DNA from: Pseudomonas weihenstephanensis | Lineage (GTDB): Bacteria; Pseudomonadota; Gammaproteobacteria; Pseudomonadales; Pseudomonadaceae | Reading direction: 5' to 3' | Assembly: GCF_001043055.1 (NCBI RefSeq) | Contig: NZ_JYLF01000004.1 | Location: 310,001 to 374,000, forward strand | Length of the DNA stretch: 64,000 bases | Shown: one piece after another, positions 8,569-19,832 of the stretch | How positions within the stretch are numbered: the first letter of the stretch is position 1 | Layout: every line of letters begins with the position of its first letter | Made by a program: the position numbers and the translations under genes | The notes under the pieces: generated by a model | The model's input: the letters and a program-made list of their open reading frames with translations, nothing else | What the model was told of the DNA's origin: nothing | Database searches by the model: none

Positions 8569-11500
8569 TCACTGCGGGTTGGCACGGATGCTGGAAAGCA
8601 GCGATTTCAAGCTGGCAGCCTTGGGCTTGACCATCCAGAAACGACGCAGGTAATCATCGAGGTTTTCCGAGAGATTACGGCCCCACTCGCTGTGGGTTTC
8701 CTCGACGTATTCGTCCAGCACGTGTTGCAGATGGTTGCGGTACGCCTCCATCGCTTCGCCGCTGATGCGCTGAATTTCAACCAGTTCGTGGTTAACGCGG
8801 TCGACGAAGGTGTTGTCCTGATCCAGCACGTAGGCGAAACCGCCAGTCATGCCTGAGCCGAAGTTGTAACCGGTTTTGCCCAACACGCAGACAAAGCCGC
8901 CCGTCATGTATTCGCAGCAGTGATCGCCCGTGCCTTCAACCACGGTGTGAGCACCGGAGTTACGCACGGCGAAGCGCTCGCCCGCGGTGCCCGCCGCAAA
9001 CAGTTTGCCGCCAGTGGCGCCGTACAGGCAGGTGTTGCCGATAATCGCACTGTCCTGGGTTTTGTACACGCTGCCGGTCGGCGGCACGATCACCAGCTTG
9101 CCGCCTGTCATGCCTTTGCCTACGTAGTCGTTGGCATCGCCTTGCAGGTAGAGGTTCAAACCACCGGCGTTCCACACACCAAAGCTCTGACCCGCAGTGC
9201 CTTTGAAGCGGAACGTGACCGGCGCCTTGGCCATGCCCTGGTTGCCGTGGGCACGGGCGATTTCACCCGAGATGCGGGCACCGATGGAACGGTCGCAGTT
9301 GCAGATGTCGAGGTCGAACTCGGCACCGCTCAGGTCGTTGATGGCCGAACGTGCCATGTCGAGCATTTGCTCGGCCAGCAGGCCTTTATCGAACGGCGGG
9401 TTGCGCTCCACTTGGCAGAACTGCGGTTTGTCCGCCGGGATATGGTCGCTGCCCAACAGCGGCGTCAGGTCCAGATGCTGCTGCTTGGCCGTTTCGCCCG
9501 GCAGGAGGTTCAGCAGGTCGGTGCGCCCGATCAGTTCTTCGAGGCTGCGCACGCCGAGCCTGGCCAGCCACTCGCGGGTTTCTTCGGCCACGTAGGTGAA
9601 GAAGTTGACCACCATGTCGACCGTACCGATGTAGTGGTTTTTGCGCAGTGATTCGTTCTGCGTGGCCACGCCGGTGGCGCAGTTGTTGAGGTGGCAGATA
9701 CGCAGGTATTTGCAGCCCAGTGCGATCATCGGCGCCGTACCGAAGCCGAAGCTTTCGGCACCCAGAATCGCCGCTTTGATCACATCGAGGCCGGTTTTCA
9801 GGCCGCCGTCGGTCTGCACCCGCACTTTGCCGCGCAGGTCGTTGCCGCGCAGGGTCTGGTGGGTTTCAGCCAGACCCAGCTCCCACGGTGCGCCCGCGTA
9901 CTTGATGGAGGTCAGCGGCGAAGCGCCGGTGCCACCGTCATAACCGGAGATGGTGATGAGATCGGCATAGGCCTTGGCCACGCCTGCGGCGATGGTGCCC
10001 ACGCCCGCTTCTGCCACCAGCTTCACCGAGACCAGCGCTTTGGGGTTGACCTGTTTCAAGTCAAAAATCAGCTGCGACAAGTCTTCAATTGAGTAGATGT
10101 CGTGGTGCGGCGGTGGCGAAATCAGGGTCACGCCCGGTACGGCATAACGCAATTTGGCAATCAGGCCGTTGACCTTGCCGCCCGGCAGTTGCCCGCCCTC
10201 GCCCGGCTTGGCGCCTTGCGCAACTTTGATTTGCAACACTTCAGCGTTGACCAGGTATTCGGGGGTTACGCCGAAACGGCCGGTGGCCACTTGCTTGATT
10301 TTTGAGCTTTTGATGGTGCCGTAGCGCGCCGGGTCTTCGCCGCCTTCACCGGAGTTGGAGCGTGCGCCCAAGCGGTTCATGGCTTCGGCCAGGGCTTCAT
10401 GGGCCTCGGGCGACAATGCTCCGAGCGAGATACCGGCCGAGTCGAAACGCTTGAGGATCGATTCCAGCGGCTCAATCTGGTCGATGGCCAGCGGCGTGTC
10501 GAGGGTTTTGACCTGCAACAGGTCGCGGATCATCGACACCGGGCGCTTGTCGACCAGAGCGGTGTATTCCTTGAACTTGCTGTAGTCGCTTTGTTGCACA
10601 GCCGCTTGCAGGGTGGCGACCACGTCCGGGTTGTAGGCGTGGTATTCGCCACCGTGCACGTATTTGAGCAGTCCGCCTTGCTGGATCGGCTTGCGCGCGC
10701 TCCAGGCTTCGGCCGCCAACAGTTTCTGCTCGGCTTCAAGGTCGACAAACCGGGCGCCCTTGAGACGACTTGGTACGCCGCGAAAGCTCATGTCGCAGAT
10801 TTCTTCAGACAAACCAATGGCTTCAAACAACTGCGCGCCACGGTACGAGGCGATGGTCGAAATGCCCATCTTCGACAGAATTTTCAGCAGGCCCTTGGTG
10901 ATGCCTTTGCGGTAGTTTTTGAACACCTCGTAGAGGTCGCCCAGCACTTCACCGGTGCGGATCAGGTCACCCAGCACTTCGTAGGCCAGGAACGGGTACA
11001 CCGCCGAAGCGCCGAAACCGATCAGCACGGCAAAGTGGTGCGGGTCACGGGCGGTGGCGGTTTCGGCCAGGATGTTGCTGTCGCAACGCAGGCCTTTTTC
11101 AGTCAGGCGGTGATGCACCGCCCCCACAGCCAGCGACGCGTGAACCGGCAATTTGCCCGGCGCGATATGACGGTCGCTCAGCACGATCTGGGTACGGCCC
11201 GCGCGGGCCGCTGCTTCGGCCTGGTCCGCAATGTTGCGCACCGCGGCTTCTAGCCCAAGGCTCTCGTCGTAGTTGAGGTCGATGATCTGACGCTCGAAAC
11301 CCGGCAGGTCGAGGTTCATCAGCGAGCGCCACTTGGCAGGCGAGATGACCGGCGAGCTGAGGATCACGCGCGAAGCGTGCTCAGGGGATTCCTGGAAAAT
11401 GTTGCGCTCGGCACCGAGGCAGATTTCCAGCGACATGACGATGGCTTCGCGCAACGGGTCGATCGGCGGATTGGTGACCTGCGCGAACTGCTGGCGGAAG

Positions 11501-13017
11501 TAGTCATACGGGGTGCGCACACGCTGGGACAACACCGCCATTGGCGTGTCGTCGCCCATCGAGCCGACGGCTTCGTAGCCTTGCTCGCCGAGCGGGCGCA
11601 GCACTTGGTCGCGCTCCTCGAACGTGACCTGATACATCTTCATGTACTGCTTGAGCTGGTCGACGTCATAAAACGCCGAACCGTGGTCGTGGTCATCAAT
11701 GGTGGCCTGAATGCGCAGGGCATTCTTGCGCAGCCATTGCTTGTACGGATGGCGCGACTTCAAGCGGTTGTCGATGGAATCGGTGTCGAGCACCTGACCG
11801 GTTTCGGTATCCACCGCCAGAATTTGGCCGGGGCCGACACGGCCTTTGGCGATCACGTCTTCTGGCTGGTAGTTCCACACGCCGATTTCCGAGGCGATGG
11901 TGATGTAGCCGTTGGTGGTGGTCACCCAACGCGCCGGGCGCAGGCCGTTACGGTCGAGCAGGCAAACGGCATAGCGACCGTCGGTCATGACCACGCCCGC
12001 CGGGCCGTCCCACGGCTCCATGTGCATGGAGTTGTACTCATAGAACGCCCGCAGGTCGGGGTCCATGGTTTCAACGTTTTGCCACGCAGGGGGTATCAGC
12101 ATGCGCACGCCACGGAACAGGTCGATGCCGCCGGTGACCATCAACTCCAGCATGTTGTCCATGCTGGAGGAGTCAGAACCCACACGGTTGACCAGCGGGC
12201 CGAGTTCGTCCAAATCGCCGATCAGGTCGTTGGCGAACTTGGTGCGACGGGCCAGCGCCCAGTTGCGGTTGCCAGTGATGGTGTTGATTTCGCCGTTGTG
12301 GGCAAGAAAGCGAAAGGGCTGGGCCAGCGGCCATTTCGGCAAGGTGTTGGTGGAGAAGCGCTGGTGGAACACGCAGATCGCGGTTTGCAGGCGCTCATCG
12401 CTCAGGTCCGGATAGAAGGCGGTGAGGTCCGCCGGCATCATCAGGCCTTTATAAATGATGGTCTTGTGGGAAAAGCTGCAAATGTAGTGATCGGTGTCGG
12501 CAGCATTGGCCACGGACGAACGACGGCGAGCGCTGAACAGCTTGATCGCCATGTCCTGATCGCTCAAGCCATCGCCTGCGATGAACACTTGCTCGATCTG
12601 CGGCAAACGCTCCAGCGCCAGACGACCCAGCACGCGGGTGTCGATCGGTACTTTGCGCCAGCCCACCAGATGCAGGCCGGCCGCGAGAATTTCGCGGTTC
12701 ATGTTGTCGCGGGCCGCTTGGGCCTTGATCGGGTCTTGGTTGAAAAACACCATGCCGACCGCGTATTGCTTGGGTAAATCGGCACCAAACTGTTCTTTGG
12801 CGACTGCACGCAAGAACAGATCAGGCTTTTGAATCAGCAGGCCACAACCGTCGCCGGTTTTGCCGTCTGCGTTGATCCCACCGCGGTGGGTCATGCAGGT
12901 CAGTGCCTCAATGGCTGTTTGTAAAAGGGTATGACTGGGTTCGCCCTGCATATGGGCAATCAGGCCGAAACCACAGTTATCCTTGAATTCGTCGGGGTGG
13001 TACAGACCTGCTTTCAT
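8569..13017 (-). CDS. gltB: Glutamate synthase (NADPH) large subunit
   Basis: This is a 1482-residue alpha subunit that makes two glutamates from glutamine and 2-oxoglutarate. The N-terminal class-II amidotransferase domain carries the nucleophile at Cys15 (DNCGFG), exposed after removal of a short propeptide. Central and FMN-binding synthase domains follow ([16 protein letters not shown], and [11 protein letters not shown]). The Fe-S cysteines are in [13 protein letters not shown], and a C-terminal GXGXG domain completes it. The ATG at 13017 ([11 protein letters not shown]) is preferred to a codon at 13044 because it gives the family N-terminus. Confidence 0.97.
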   Translation of the reverse strand: MKAGLYHPDEFKDNCGFGLIAHMQGEPSHTLLQTAIEALTCMTHRGGINADGKTGDGCGLLIQKPDLFLRAVAKEQFGADLPKQYAVGMVFFNQDPIKAQAARDNMNREILAAGLHLVGWRKVPIDTRVLGRLALERLPQIEQVFIAGDGLSDQDMAIKLFSARRRSSVANAADTDHYICSFSHKTIIYKGLMMPADLTAFYPDLSDERLQTAICVFHQRFSTNTLPKWPLAQPFRFLAHNGEINTITGNRNWALARRTKFANDLIGDLDELGPLVNRVGSDSSSMDNMLELMVTGGIDLFRGVRMLIPPAWQNVETMDPDLRAFYEYNSMHMEPWDGPAGVVMTDGRYAVCLLDRNGLRPARWVTTTNGYITIASEIGVWNYQPEDVIAKGRVGPGQILAVDTETGQVLDTDSIDNRLKSRHPYKQWLRKNALRIQATIDDHDHGSAFYDVDQLKQYMKMYQVTFEERDQVLRPLGEQGYEAVGSMGDDTPMAVLSQRVRTPYDYFRQQFAQVTNPPIDPLREAIVMSLEICLGAERNIFQESPEHASRVILSSPVISPAKWRSLMNLDLPGFERQIIDLNYDESLGLEAAVRNIADQAEAAARAGRTQIVLSDRHIAPGKLPVHASLAVGAVHHRLTEKGLRCDSNILAETATARDPHHFAVLIGFGASAVYPFLAYEVLGDLIRTGEVLGDLYEVFKNYRKGITKGLLKILSKMGISTIASYRGAQLFEAIGLSEEICDMSFRGVPSRLKGARFVDLEAEQKLLAAEAWSARKPIQQGGLLKYVHGGEYHAYNPDVVATLQAAVQQSDYSKFKEYTALVDKRPVSMIRDLLQVKTLDTPLAIDQIEPLESILKRFDSAGISLGALSPEAHEALAEAMNRLGARSNSGEGGEDPARYGTIKSSKIKQVATGRFGVTPEYLVNAEVLQIKVAQGAKPGEGGQLPGGKVNGLIAKLRYAVPGVTLISPPPHHDIYSIEDLSQLIFDLKQVNPKALVSVKLVAEAGVGTIAAGVAKAYADLITISGYDGGTGASPLTSIKYAGAPWELGLAETHQTLRGNDLRGKVRVQTDGGLKTGLDVIKAAILGAESFGFGTAPMIALGCKYLRICHLNNCATGVATQNESLRKNHYIGTVDMVVNFFTYVAEETREWLARLGVRSLEELIGRTDLLNLLPGETAKQQHLDLTPLLGSDHIPADKPQFCQVERNPPFDKGLLAEQMLDMARSAINDLSGAEFDLDICNCDRSIGARISGEIARAHGNQGMAKAPVTFRFKGTAGQSFGVWNAGGLNLYLQGDANDYVGKGMTGGKLVIVPPTGSVYKTQDSAIIGNTCLYGATGGKLFAAGTAGERFAVRNSGAHTVVEGTGDHCCEYMTGGFVCVLGKTGYNFGSGMTGGFAYVLDQDNTFVDRVNHELVEIQRISGEAMEAYRNHLQHVLDEYVEETHSEWGRNLSENLDDYLRRFWMVKPKAASLKSLLSSIRANPQ

Positions 13018-13350
13018 AGACACTTTCTCACCAGGCTGCCCCAAAAAGGGGCAAATTTCTTTTTAATTCAACCACTTGCTTCCCGCGCTGAACGTACGCC
13101 AGCTTGGCAGGGGCAAAAGGGTGGTCATTCTACACACCGCCAGAAACACCCACAAATTAAGCGGCGATTAACCGTACATTCGTGTCGCATTTATGAAAGG
13201 TTTAAAGAGATTACTTGTGCTAGTCAAAACATTTTTGATGTTGACTGCCACAAGGCGCAGACACCACAAGGCACACGGCTTGAAAAGCCGCATGCGCAAG
13301 CAGGAATGTTAGGTGTGAAGCACGGCGACCTGGGTAAGGTCGCCGGGGCA
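13018..13350. other. 333-bp intergenic region upstream of gltB
   Basis: No convincing gene is present; the only reading frame through it is antisense to gltB. It holds a candidate gltB promoter at 13199-13227 and two small hairpins. One is 13323-13345 (CGGCGACC / GGTCGCCG, loop TGGGTAA) just behind the damX stop. The other is 13276-13290 (CGGCT / AGCCG). Neither hairpin has a T-tract. Confidence 0.6.
13199..13227 (-). promoter_or_regulatory. Candidate sigma-70 promoter for gltBD
   Basis: Read on the minus strand, TTGACT (13227-13222) is followed after 17 bases by TAAACC (13204-13199). The -35 box matches consensus at 5 of 6 positions; the -10 box is weak. It would give a leader of roughly 175 bases before the gltB ATG. 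Confidence 0.35.
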
Positions 13351-14940
13351 TCAACGAGCGGCTGCCAGTTCTTGTTGGACGCTGGCGACAGTGCGAGGCC
13401 AAGGTTTACCAGCCTGAATCTTCGCTGGCAAGCTCTTGATAGCGGCGGTGGCCGCGGCATGGCTTGAGAAATTGCCGTAAGTCACGACATACAACGGTTT
13501 GCCGTTAAGCATTTTTTTGAAGTAACGGGAGTCGCCGCCTACTTCTTTGACGACGTTTTGCGCAGACGCTTCGGAGCTGGTGCCCACGATCTGGACTACA
13601 TAATTGCCCGCTGGCTGGCTGCTGTACCAGCTACCACCCGGTGCTGCTTTGGCCAGCGTCACCGGTTTTTCGGCTGGTTTGGCTACAGGCTTGGCCGCTG
13701 GCGCAGGTGCTGGCTTGGCTGCCGGAGCAGGTGCTGGCGTCGGCTTGGCGGCGACAACCGGCGCGGGGGCCGGACGTGGCGCAGGAGCAGGCGTTGGCAC
13801 GGGCTCAGGGCCTGCTGGCACACCCACAGGCGGTGCAGTGGTGGTCACGGTCGGCGGCACATTGGCACCACCTTCGACCGCAGGCACGCCGCCGTCATCG
13901 CCTTCAGAAATTCCGCCTGCGGCTTCAGCCAAAGGACCACGCATCACTGGCTGCGACTGACCCACCAGCGGCAGCGGCATAGGCTGCGAAGAGCCGGCGA
14001 AGTCAACCGACGGGTTAGCGCCGTTAGGTGAGGCCTGGCCCAGTGGCAATTGGGCTTGCTCGGCATTGGGCGCCGTCGGTGTTTTGCCGCGACCCGGAAT
14101 CAGAATGGCGGCGGCGACGGCCACTACCACTACGGCACCAATGGCCAATACGTGTTTTTTCGGCATGTTGAACCCCATACTTGGACGCTTGACCGCTGTG
14201 CGGCTGGCAATCATGGCTTCGATCATTGCATCGCGGGCGACCTGATTGATGTTGCCAGGCCAGCCATCGGAGCTTTCGTGTATCTCTGAGATCTGTTGCG
14301 CGCTTAAGAGTTCGATTCCGGCGCCCGCCCCTTCAAGGCGCTGCGCCAGATATTCGCGGGTTTCTTCTTCGGTGTAAGGCTGCAATTCGATGACGTGAAA
14401 GCGTTCTTCGTCCGCGCTCAGTTGCTCAAGCCCGGCAATCATCGACGGCTCGCCAAACAGGAACACATGCGGACGGCCTTCGGGCGTGCCGCCTGCCAGC
14501 GCCAGCAGGGCTTCCAGTGCAGAGTCATCGAGCTGCTCGGCATCGTCGATCAGCAAGTAGACTTCTTGGCCGGTGAGGGCCAATTGCACCACTTGCGCCA
14601 GAATCGAGCCGACATCGGCATGGGCTACGTTGAGGGTTTGGGCAATCTGGCGCAACACGCCTGCCGCATCCCCGGCGCCACGGGCCGACACCACCACACT
14701 TTGCACCGACTGTTTGTTGGTACTGGCGACCAACGCCTGACGCAGCAACGTTTTACCGCTGCCCTCAGGGCCGGTGACGACCAGCAGCAACTGGCTGTAG
14801 CGGGCAAGGTGATGCAGTTGACCCAACACCGGTTTGCGCTGGGCCGGGAAAAACTTGAACCCAGGCACCCGGGGGGCAAAAGGGTCGTGGTTGAGCTGGA
14901 AGTGACCGAGAAACGCCTCGTCGGCATGCAAACTAGTCAT
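13351..14940 (-). CDS. damX: DamX-like inner-membrane protein with AAA and SPOR domains
   Basis: This is a 529-residue protein. The N-terminal half is an AAA/ExeA-like ATPase with Walker A GPEGSGKT near residue 57 and Walker B LLIDDAEQ. A single membrane segment follows (LAIGAVVVVAVAAAILIPG), then a long Pro/Ala-rich periplasmic linker and a C-terminal SPOR domain (NYVVQIVGTSSEASAQ onward). SPOR domains bind denuded glycan at the septum, so a cell-division role is expected. Its place after aroK-aroB matches E. coli damX, although the complete ATPase domain makes it larger than that protein. The ATG at 14940 is chosen; an upstream in-frame start would overlap aroB. Confidence 0.85.
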   Translation of the reverse strand: MTSLHADEAFLGHFQLNHDPFAPRVPGFKFFPAQRKPVLGQLHHLARYSQLLLVVTGPEGSGKTLLRQALVASTNKQSVQSVVVSARGAGDAAGVLRQIAQTLNVAHADVGSILAQVVQLALTGQEVYLLIDDAEQLDDSALEALLALAGGTPEGRPHVFLFGEPSMIAGLEQLSADEERFHVIELQPYTEEETREYLAQRLEGAGAGIELLSAQQISEIHESSDGWPGNINQVARDAMIEAMIASRTAVKRPSMGFNMPKKHVLAIGAVVVVAVAAAILIPGRGKTPTAPNAEQAQLPLGQASPNGANPSVDFAGSSQPMPLPLVGQSQPVMRGPLAEAAGGISEGDDGGVPAVEGGANVPPTVTTTAPPVGVPAGPEPVPTPAPAPRPAPAPVVAAKPTPAPAPAAKPAPAPAAKPVAKPAEKPVTLAKAAPGGSWYSSQPAGNYVVQIVGTSSEASAQNVVKEVGGDSRYFKKMLNGKPLYVVTYGNFSSHAAATAAIKSLPAKIQAGKPWPRTVASVQQELAAAR

Positions 14941-14950
14941 CGGGATCTTA

Positions 14951-16051
14951 TTAACCTTTAAGCTGAGCCAGCGCGCGGTAATCCGCACCCAGCGTGGCCT
15001 GTAGAACCTCTTGTGGATAATCGTCGGTCACTGTGGCTTCGCCCATCCGGCGCAACAGCACCAGGCGCAAGCGGCCGTCGATCACTTTTTTATCAATTGC
15101 CATGTGTTCCATGAAATCGGCGGGGGTCATTTCGGCCGGTGGCACCACTGGCAAACCCGCACGTTCAAACAAGCGAATACCGCGGTCACGTTCGGCGTGG
15201 GTGATCCAGCCCAAACGTGCGGACATTTCCAGCGCCATCACGGTGCCTGCCGCCACGGCTTCACCGTGCAACCACACGCCGTAGCCCATATGGGTTTCGA
15301 TGGCATGGCCAAAGGTGTGGCCCAGGTTGAGGGTGGCGCGCACGCCTGCCTCGCGTTCATCCGCACCTACCACTTCAGCCTTGGCCGCGCACGAGCGCTG
15401 AATGGCGGTCGTCAGGGCCACCTGATCGAGCGCGCGCAGCGCGTCGACGTGCTCTTCAAGCCAGGTCAAAAACGGTTCGTCGCAGATCAGGCCGTACTTG
15501 ATGACCTCCGCCAGACCTGCGGACAATTCGCGGGCCGGGAGCGTGTTCAGGCTGGTGGTATCGATCAGCACCAGGTTGGGCTGATAGAACGCACCGACCA
15601 TGTTTTTGCCCAGCGGATGGTTGATGCCGGTTTTGCCGCCTACCGATGAGTCCACCTGAGACAGCAACGTGGTGGGCACCTGAATGAAATCAACGCCGCG
15701 CTGATAGCACGCCGCTGCAAAGCCGGCCATGTCACCAATCACGCCGCCGCCCAAGGCGATCACCGTGGTGCGACGGTCATGGCGTGCGGTGAGCAGGCCA
15801 TCGAAAATCAGTTGCAGGGTTTCCCAGTTTTTAAACGATTCGCCGTCGGGCAGGATAATCGGCAGTACCGAATAGGCCGCCAGGCTGCGGGTCAGACGCT
15901 CAAGATAGAGAGGCGCTACGGTTTCGTTGGTCACAATCGCCACTTGGCGACCGGCGATGTGTGGGGCCAGCAACTGCGGCTGATCCAACAGGCCTTCGCC
16001 AATATGAATCGGGTAGCTGCGCTCGCCTAGATCAACCTTCAGTGTCTGCAT
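14951..16051 (-). CDS. aroB: 3-dehydroquinate synthase
   Basis: This is a 366-residue enzyme that converts DAHP to 3-dehydroquinate, the second step of the shikimate pathway, using NAD and a divalent metal. Visible signatures are [13 protein letters not shown] (nucleotide binding), [16 protein letters not shown], and metal ligands in GHTFGHAIE and [10 protein letters not shown]. The ATG at 16051 is chosen because GGGGA lies a few bases upstream and [15 protein letters not shown] is the normal start. It lies between aroK and damX, with a 10-base gap to damX. Confidence 0.97.
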   Translation of the reverse strand: MQTLKVDLGERSYPIHIGEGLLDQPQLLAPHIAGRQVAIVTNETVAPLYLERLTRSLAAYSVLPIILPDGESFKNWETLQLIFDGLLTARHDRRTTVIALGGGVIGDMAGFAAACYQRGVDFIQVPTTLLSQVDSSVGGKTGINHPLGKNMVGAFYQPNLVLIDTTSLNTLPARELSAGLAEVIKYGLICDEPFLTWLEEHVDALRALDQVALTTAIQRSCAAKAEVVGADEREAGVRATLNLGHTFGHAIETHMGYGVWLHGEAVAAGTVMALEMSARLGWITHAERDRGIRLFERAGLPVVPPAEMTPADFMEHMAIDKKVIDGRLRLVLLRRMGEATVTDDYPQEVLQATLGADYRALAQLKG

Positions 16052-16200
16052 GAATCCCCGCATTGAAAAGGACGACGGGCGCCCTGTCTCGCAATTATCA
16101 AGTGTTGGCCGCGCCGGGTAATGACGCAGCCCAGTAGCCTTTGGCCATACCGCTGAACGGGCAAGGCCGGCGCCGAGGATAGCGCATTTTGTGACAAGCT

Positions 16201-16719
16201 TTAACGGGGAGGAAGCTGGGCCAGACGCTCCAGAATGTCCAAAACCACCATTCGCGGTGGCCGCTCATCGGTTTCGACCACTACATCGGCGATTTCGCGA
16301 TAAAGCGGATCACGGATCGCCAGCAAATCGCGAAGGATTTTCTCGGGGTTGGCATTGCGCAGCAGCGGCCGATTACGGTCACGCGAGGTGCGCGCGACCT
16401 GTTGCTCAATCGAGGCATGCAAATACACCACACGGCCACCGGCATACAGCAACGCACGGTTCTCGGGGCGCATGACGGCGCCACCGCCAGTCGCAAGCAC
16501 AATGCCATCTTCTTTGCACAGGCACTCAATCATGGCGGTTTCGCGATCACGAAAACCCGCCTCGCCTTCTTTATCGAAGATCCACGGGATATTGGTGCCG
16601 GTGCGCAGTTCGATTTCCTTGTCGGAATCTTTGAACGGCAGCCGCAGCTCCTTTGCCAGCAAACGTCCAATGGTGCTTTTACCGGCGCCCATTGGCCCAA
16701 CAAGAATCAAATTTCGCAC
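16201..16719 (-). CDS. aroK: Shikimate kinase
   Basis: This 172-residue enzyme phosphorylates shikimate at the 3-position with ATP. The P-loop is GPMGAGKST near residue 8. Shikimate-binding residues lie in KDSDKEIE and FRDRE, and the lid segment includes RDRNRPLL. The GTG at 16719 gives the family N-terminus [11 protein letters not shown] and the usual length; the ATG at 16740 would add seven residues and overlap pilQ. Only four bases separate it from the pilQ stop, so it is read from the pil/hof operon, as in many gammaproteobacteria. Confidence 0.93.
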   Translation of the reverse strand: MRNLILVGPMGAGKSTIGRLLAKELRLPFKDSDKEIELRTGTNIPWIFDKEGEAGFRDRETAMIECLCKEDGIVLATGGGAVMRPENRALLYAGGRVVYLHASIEQQVARTSRDRNRPLLRNANPEKILRDLLAIRDPLYREIADVVVETDERPPRMVVLDILERLAQLPPR

Positions 16720-16723
16720 AGAA

Positions 16724-18109
16724 TCAATGACTCGCAGCAATCGCCTGATTGTTCATGATACGCGGAGTCAAGAACACCAGCAGCTCGGATTTTTTTTCGA
16801 GGACCAGGTCCCGGCGGAAAAGTCGGCCAACATACGGTAGATCGCCTAAAAATGGCACTTTATCTACCACATTGCTTTGCGTATTTGAGAACACGCCTCC
16901 AATCACGATGGTTTCGCCATCTTTGACCAGCACCTTGGCCTGCACTTCGTTTTTCTTGATGGGGGGCACGTTGTTGACCATGTTCAGGTAGTCAGGCTCA
17001 TCTTTGGTGACGACGACTTGCATGATGACGCTGTTATCAGCAGTGATCTGCGGGGTCACTTCCAGCGACAGGGACGCCTCTTTGAACGACACCGAGGTTG
17101 CACCACTGGACGTGGACTCCTGATAAGGGATTTCAGTGCCCTTCAAGATGCGGGCGGTTTCCTTGTCTGCCGTGACGACCTTAGGCTGAGAAATAATCTC
17201 GCCATTCCCGGTTTTTTCCATGGCGCTGAGTTCAAGGTCCAGCAACACATTGTTGGTGATGAATGCGATACCCAACCCCGAGGTATGGCCTGCAATGCCC
17301 ATGTCCACAAACGGCGCACTCACCTCCCCTGCCCCCTGCACAACCGGTTTGGCGATGCCGCTCGCCGTCCACTGGCTTGCCTGGCGTAATGCCCCGCCCC
17401 AACGCACGCCCAGGCTTTTTTCGAAATCGACACCGGCCTCCACAATTCGCGCCTCGATCATGACCTGACGCACCGGCACATCCAGTTGAGCCACGATGCG
17501 CCGCAACTCGTCCAGCCGCTCGGGTGACTGAAACGCGATGATGTGGTTGGTGCGCTCATCCACCGTGATCGACCCGCGCCCTGGCTCGCCTGTTTGCCCA
17601 CTGATCACCGACTGAAAGAGCGCGGCAATATCCGCCGCCCTGGCGTGATTGACCTGCACCAATTCACGGCGCAAAGGCGCCAGATCGGCCAGCGGGTTGC
17701 GCTCAGCCAGGTCCTGATGCGCGTAGCTCGCGATTTCGTCCTTGGGCGCAATCAATAACACATTGCCCTGCACGCGCTTATCCAACCCTTTGCTTTTGAG
17801 CACCACATCCAGTGCCTGATCCCACGGTACGTCTTGCAAGCTGAGCGTGACATTGCCTTGCACCGTATCGCTGACCACCAAGTTGAGCCGGGTGAAATCG
17901 GCCAGTACTTGCAGCACCGTGCGCACTTCGATGTCTTGAAAGTTGAGGGACAGCACGTCCCCTGAGTAAACCGGGGGCGTGTTCGGCACAGGCGATTCGA
18001 GCCAGGGTGAGGCGTGGTCAGGCAACATCGCGGGCACATTGGCCAGCACTGCCTGTGAATTCAGCGCACTCCATAGCGCCAGTCCACAGACCGGGAAAAT
18101 CCTTTTCAT
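16724..18109 (-). CDS. pilQ: Type IV pilus/DNA-uptake secretin, short PilQ (HofQ-like)
   Basis: This is a 461-residue outer-membrane secretin subunit with a signal peptide. A short N-terminal region ([20 protein letters not shown]) and N0/N1-type domains follow, then the C-terminal secretin domain with [27 protein letters not shown] split around Thr/Lys positions and [10 protein letters not shown]. PilQ of P. aeruginosa exceeds 700 residues and carries peptidoglycan-binding AMIN domains that are missing here. The size matches E. coli HofQ or Haemophilus ComE, so a DNA-uptake or reduced pilus role is plausible. It is the last of pilMNOPQ before aroK. Confidence 0.88.
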   Translation of the reverse strand: MKRIFPVCGLALWSALNSQAVLANVPAMLPDHASPWLESPVPNTPPVYSGDVLSLNFQDIEVRTVLQVLADFTRLNLVVSDTVQGNVTLSLQDVPWDQALDVVLKSKGLDKRVQGNVLLIAPKDEIASYAHQDLAERNPLADLAPLRRELVQVNHARAADIAALFQSVISGQTGEPGRGSITVDERTNHIIAFQSPERLDELRRIVAQLDVPVRQVMIEARIVEAGVDFEKSLGVRWGGALRQASQWTASGIAKPVVQGAGEVSAPFVDMGIAGHTSGLGIAFITNNVLLDLELSAMEKTGNGEIISQPKVVTADKETARILKGTEIPYQESTSSGATSVSFKEASLSLEVTPQITADNSVIMQVVVTKDEPDYLNMVNNVPPIKKNEVQAKVLVKDGETIVIGGVFSNTQSNVVDKVPFLGDLPYVGRLFRRDLVLEKKSELLVFLTPRIMNNQAIAASH

Positions 18110-18121
18110 GGTGTATTTCCG

Positions 18122-18649
18122 TTAAGACTGCTGTTTCAGAGAGATCGTCAGGGTTCGCTCAAGCCATCCGCCCCGACCATCGGAAATCACTTCAAACACT
18201 TCAACGTGTTGCGGGGTAATGGCGGCAATCTGGCCGTTGTTGCGGCCAAGGTAATCACCTGGCTGCACACGGTGAACGACGCCCTTGGCGCGCAGCAAGG
18301 CGTTGGCCTGCTGGTGATTGGACAACGTGCCCACCAGTTCGAACTGCGCCAGTTCGGTGCCTTCCAACAGGCCTCTGCTGCGCGCCTCATGCTGCGGGTA
18401 ATCCAGCAGACTGGCTTGCCAATGGCTGCCTTGATCTTCGTGCAACCCGTGAAAAGGGCTTCGCAATAAGGTGGCCTCGTAGACAAACGGCTGGCGTTGC
18501 ACCCGCGCAGGCAGGGGGTCAATCACACTGCCAACGTGCGCGTGGGCCGTGTGCAAGTCGCGCGCTAACTGCGCGATGCTTTGCGGGCTGTCACACCCCA
18601 TCAAACTGACCAGCGCCGCCGCGACAAGGCAGTGGGCATGCACACTCAT
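18122..18649 (-). CDS. pilP: PilP-like lipoprotein of pilus alignment complex
   Basis: This 175-residue protein has a lipobox ending LMGC at Cys19, so it should be lipid-anchored. PilP links the PilN/PilO inner-membrane pair to the PilQ secretin. The C-terminal part (VVHRVQPGDYLGRNNGQI) resembles the beta-domain of PilP that contacts the secretin, and KSPFHGL-type text is represented by LLRSPFHGLHED. It overlaps the end of pilO by 4 bp and ends 13 bases before pilQ, so all are in one operon. Confidence 0.85.
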   Translation of the reverse strand: MSVHAHCLVAAALVSLMGCDSPQSIAQLARDLHTAHAHVGSVIDPLPARVQRQPFVYEATLLRSPFHGLHEDQGSHWQASLLDYPQHEARSRGLLEGTELAQFELVGTLSNHQQANALLRAKGVVHRVQPGDYLGRNNGQIAAITPQHVEVFEVISDGRGGWLERTLTISLKQQS

Positions 18650-19266
18650 GGGATCGATCCTTGATCATTGGCGCGATAGGTTTTGGCCAGCAATGTCATG
18701 CGCAGCGGGCCGTTGGCGCCATCCGTGGCGGCCGTGAGGGTGAAGTCGTGGAGCGTGACGATACGCGGCAAAGTGGCGATGTCACCGAGGAAAAGCCCCA
18801 GGTCGTGGTAGCCACCCACCAGCAGCAGTTGCAAGGGGAGTTCGGTGTAAAAAGGTTGCAGGGTTTGGGGCAGCCATTGCATGTGCTCGATGACCAGGCC
18901 ACGGCTGAGGCTGATCCGTGACACTTCTTCCAGCAGGCCAGGCACTTGAGCCTGGCTGGGGAGCTGGCTGTGCACGTCGTCGAAGGTGGTTTGCAGCGAT
19001 TGAAGGTGTTGGCGATAGCGCTCAAGCGTCGCAACCTCCCGCACTCTGGCCTCCCATTGCGCTTTCAATTGCGGTTCAACACTGCGCTGCTGCTGAAGGT
19101 GTGCCAACCCGGGCTGCACTAAAAGCACGTACCCCAGCGCCAGGACTGCGGCCATCACTAGCACCGCCGTCGCTGCTTGACGCCCTGTTGTCCAGGCGCC
19201 TGCCTGCTTCAAACTTAACGTTTGCACGTCAAAAGTACGCAGGCTCTCCAGCCATTGCGTACCCAT
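18646..19266 (-). CDS. pilO: PilO-like inner-membrane alignment protein
   Basis: This 206-residue protein has a short cytoplasmic N-terminus, one membrane segment (AVLVMAAVLALGYVLLVQP), a coiled-coil stretch (LQQQRSVEPQLKAQWEARV) and a C-terminal periplasmic ferredoxin-like fold. It would dimerise with PilN. The ATG at 19266 shares its A with the pilN stop (TGATG). An ORF codon three bases upstream is a TTG and not needed. Confidence 0.85.
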   Translation of the reverse strand: MGTQWLESLRTFDVQTLSLKQAGAWTTGRQAATAVLVMAAVLALGYVLLVQPGLAHLQQQRSVEPQLKAQWEARVREVATLERYRQHLQSLQTTFDDVHSQLPSQAQVPGLLEEVSRISLSRGLVIEHMQWLPQTLQPFYTELPLQLLLVGGYHDLGLFLGDIATLPRIVTLHDFTLTAATDGANGPLRMTLLAKTYRANDQGSIP

Positions 19267-19832
19267 CAAAACTGACTGCCATCATGGGCGTTTTGCGACT
19301 GATGCACGGTCATCTGAAACAATCGGGTATGGCTACCATCTTTTTCGATGCCCGCCTTCACTTCTATCAGTGCTGGCGCTTCGAGCCAGTGCGAGGCATC
19401 CAGGTTACGCATTAGTTCTGCAACCAGCGCGTTGGACTGCGCTACGCCCGTTATCGCGATTGTGCGCTCGGCCATTTTCACGTCGGTGAAATACACCCCG
19501 CCGGGCAAACTGCGCGCCAACTGATCGAACACAATGCTGCTGCCGGACCGATTACCTTGCAGGGTCTCGATGGTTTGCATGCGCTCGAGCAATTGCTCGC
19601 GCCGCACTTTCAACTGATCAATTTGTTGCGCCCGACCATCGAGCTGCACCATCGCGCTGCGTATCAGATCATTGCGCGCCAGCTGGCGCTCTACCGCCCG
19701 GTCAACGAAATGATCCAGCGCATACAGCCCTGCGGCCGCAACGGCCAACAGTGCAACTAACACCATCACATAGCGTTTGCGACGCTTTTCGCGCAGCCAC
19801 TCGCGCCAGGGCAGTAAATTGATTCCTGCCAT
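19266..19832 (-). CDS. pilN: PilN-like inner-membrane alignment protein
   Basis: This 188-residue protein opens with the conserved cytoplasmic INLLPWRE motif that binds PilM, then a basic stretch (REKRRKRYV), one membrane segment (VMVLVALLAVAAAGLYAL), a coiled coil and a periplasmic domain. Its ATG overlaps the last base of the pilM stop. The motif is intact even though the partner PilM is short, which argues that the pair still interacts. Confidence 0.88.
   Translation of the reverse strand: MAGINLLPWREWLREKRRKRYVMVLVALLAVAAAGLYALDHFVDRAVERQLARNDLIRSAMVQLDGRAQQIDQLKVRREQLLERMQTIETLQGNRSGSSIVFDQLARSLPGGVYFTDVKMAERTIAITGVAQSNALVAELMRNLDASHWLEAPALIEVKAGIEKDGSHTRLFQMTVHQSQNAHDGSQF

Noticed and set aside
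11377..12777. Long plus-strand frame opposite gltB
   Set aside because: Antisense shadow of a strongly conserved gene, with His/Val/Gln-rich composition typical of mirror frames in GC-rich DNA.
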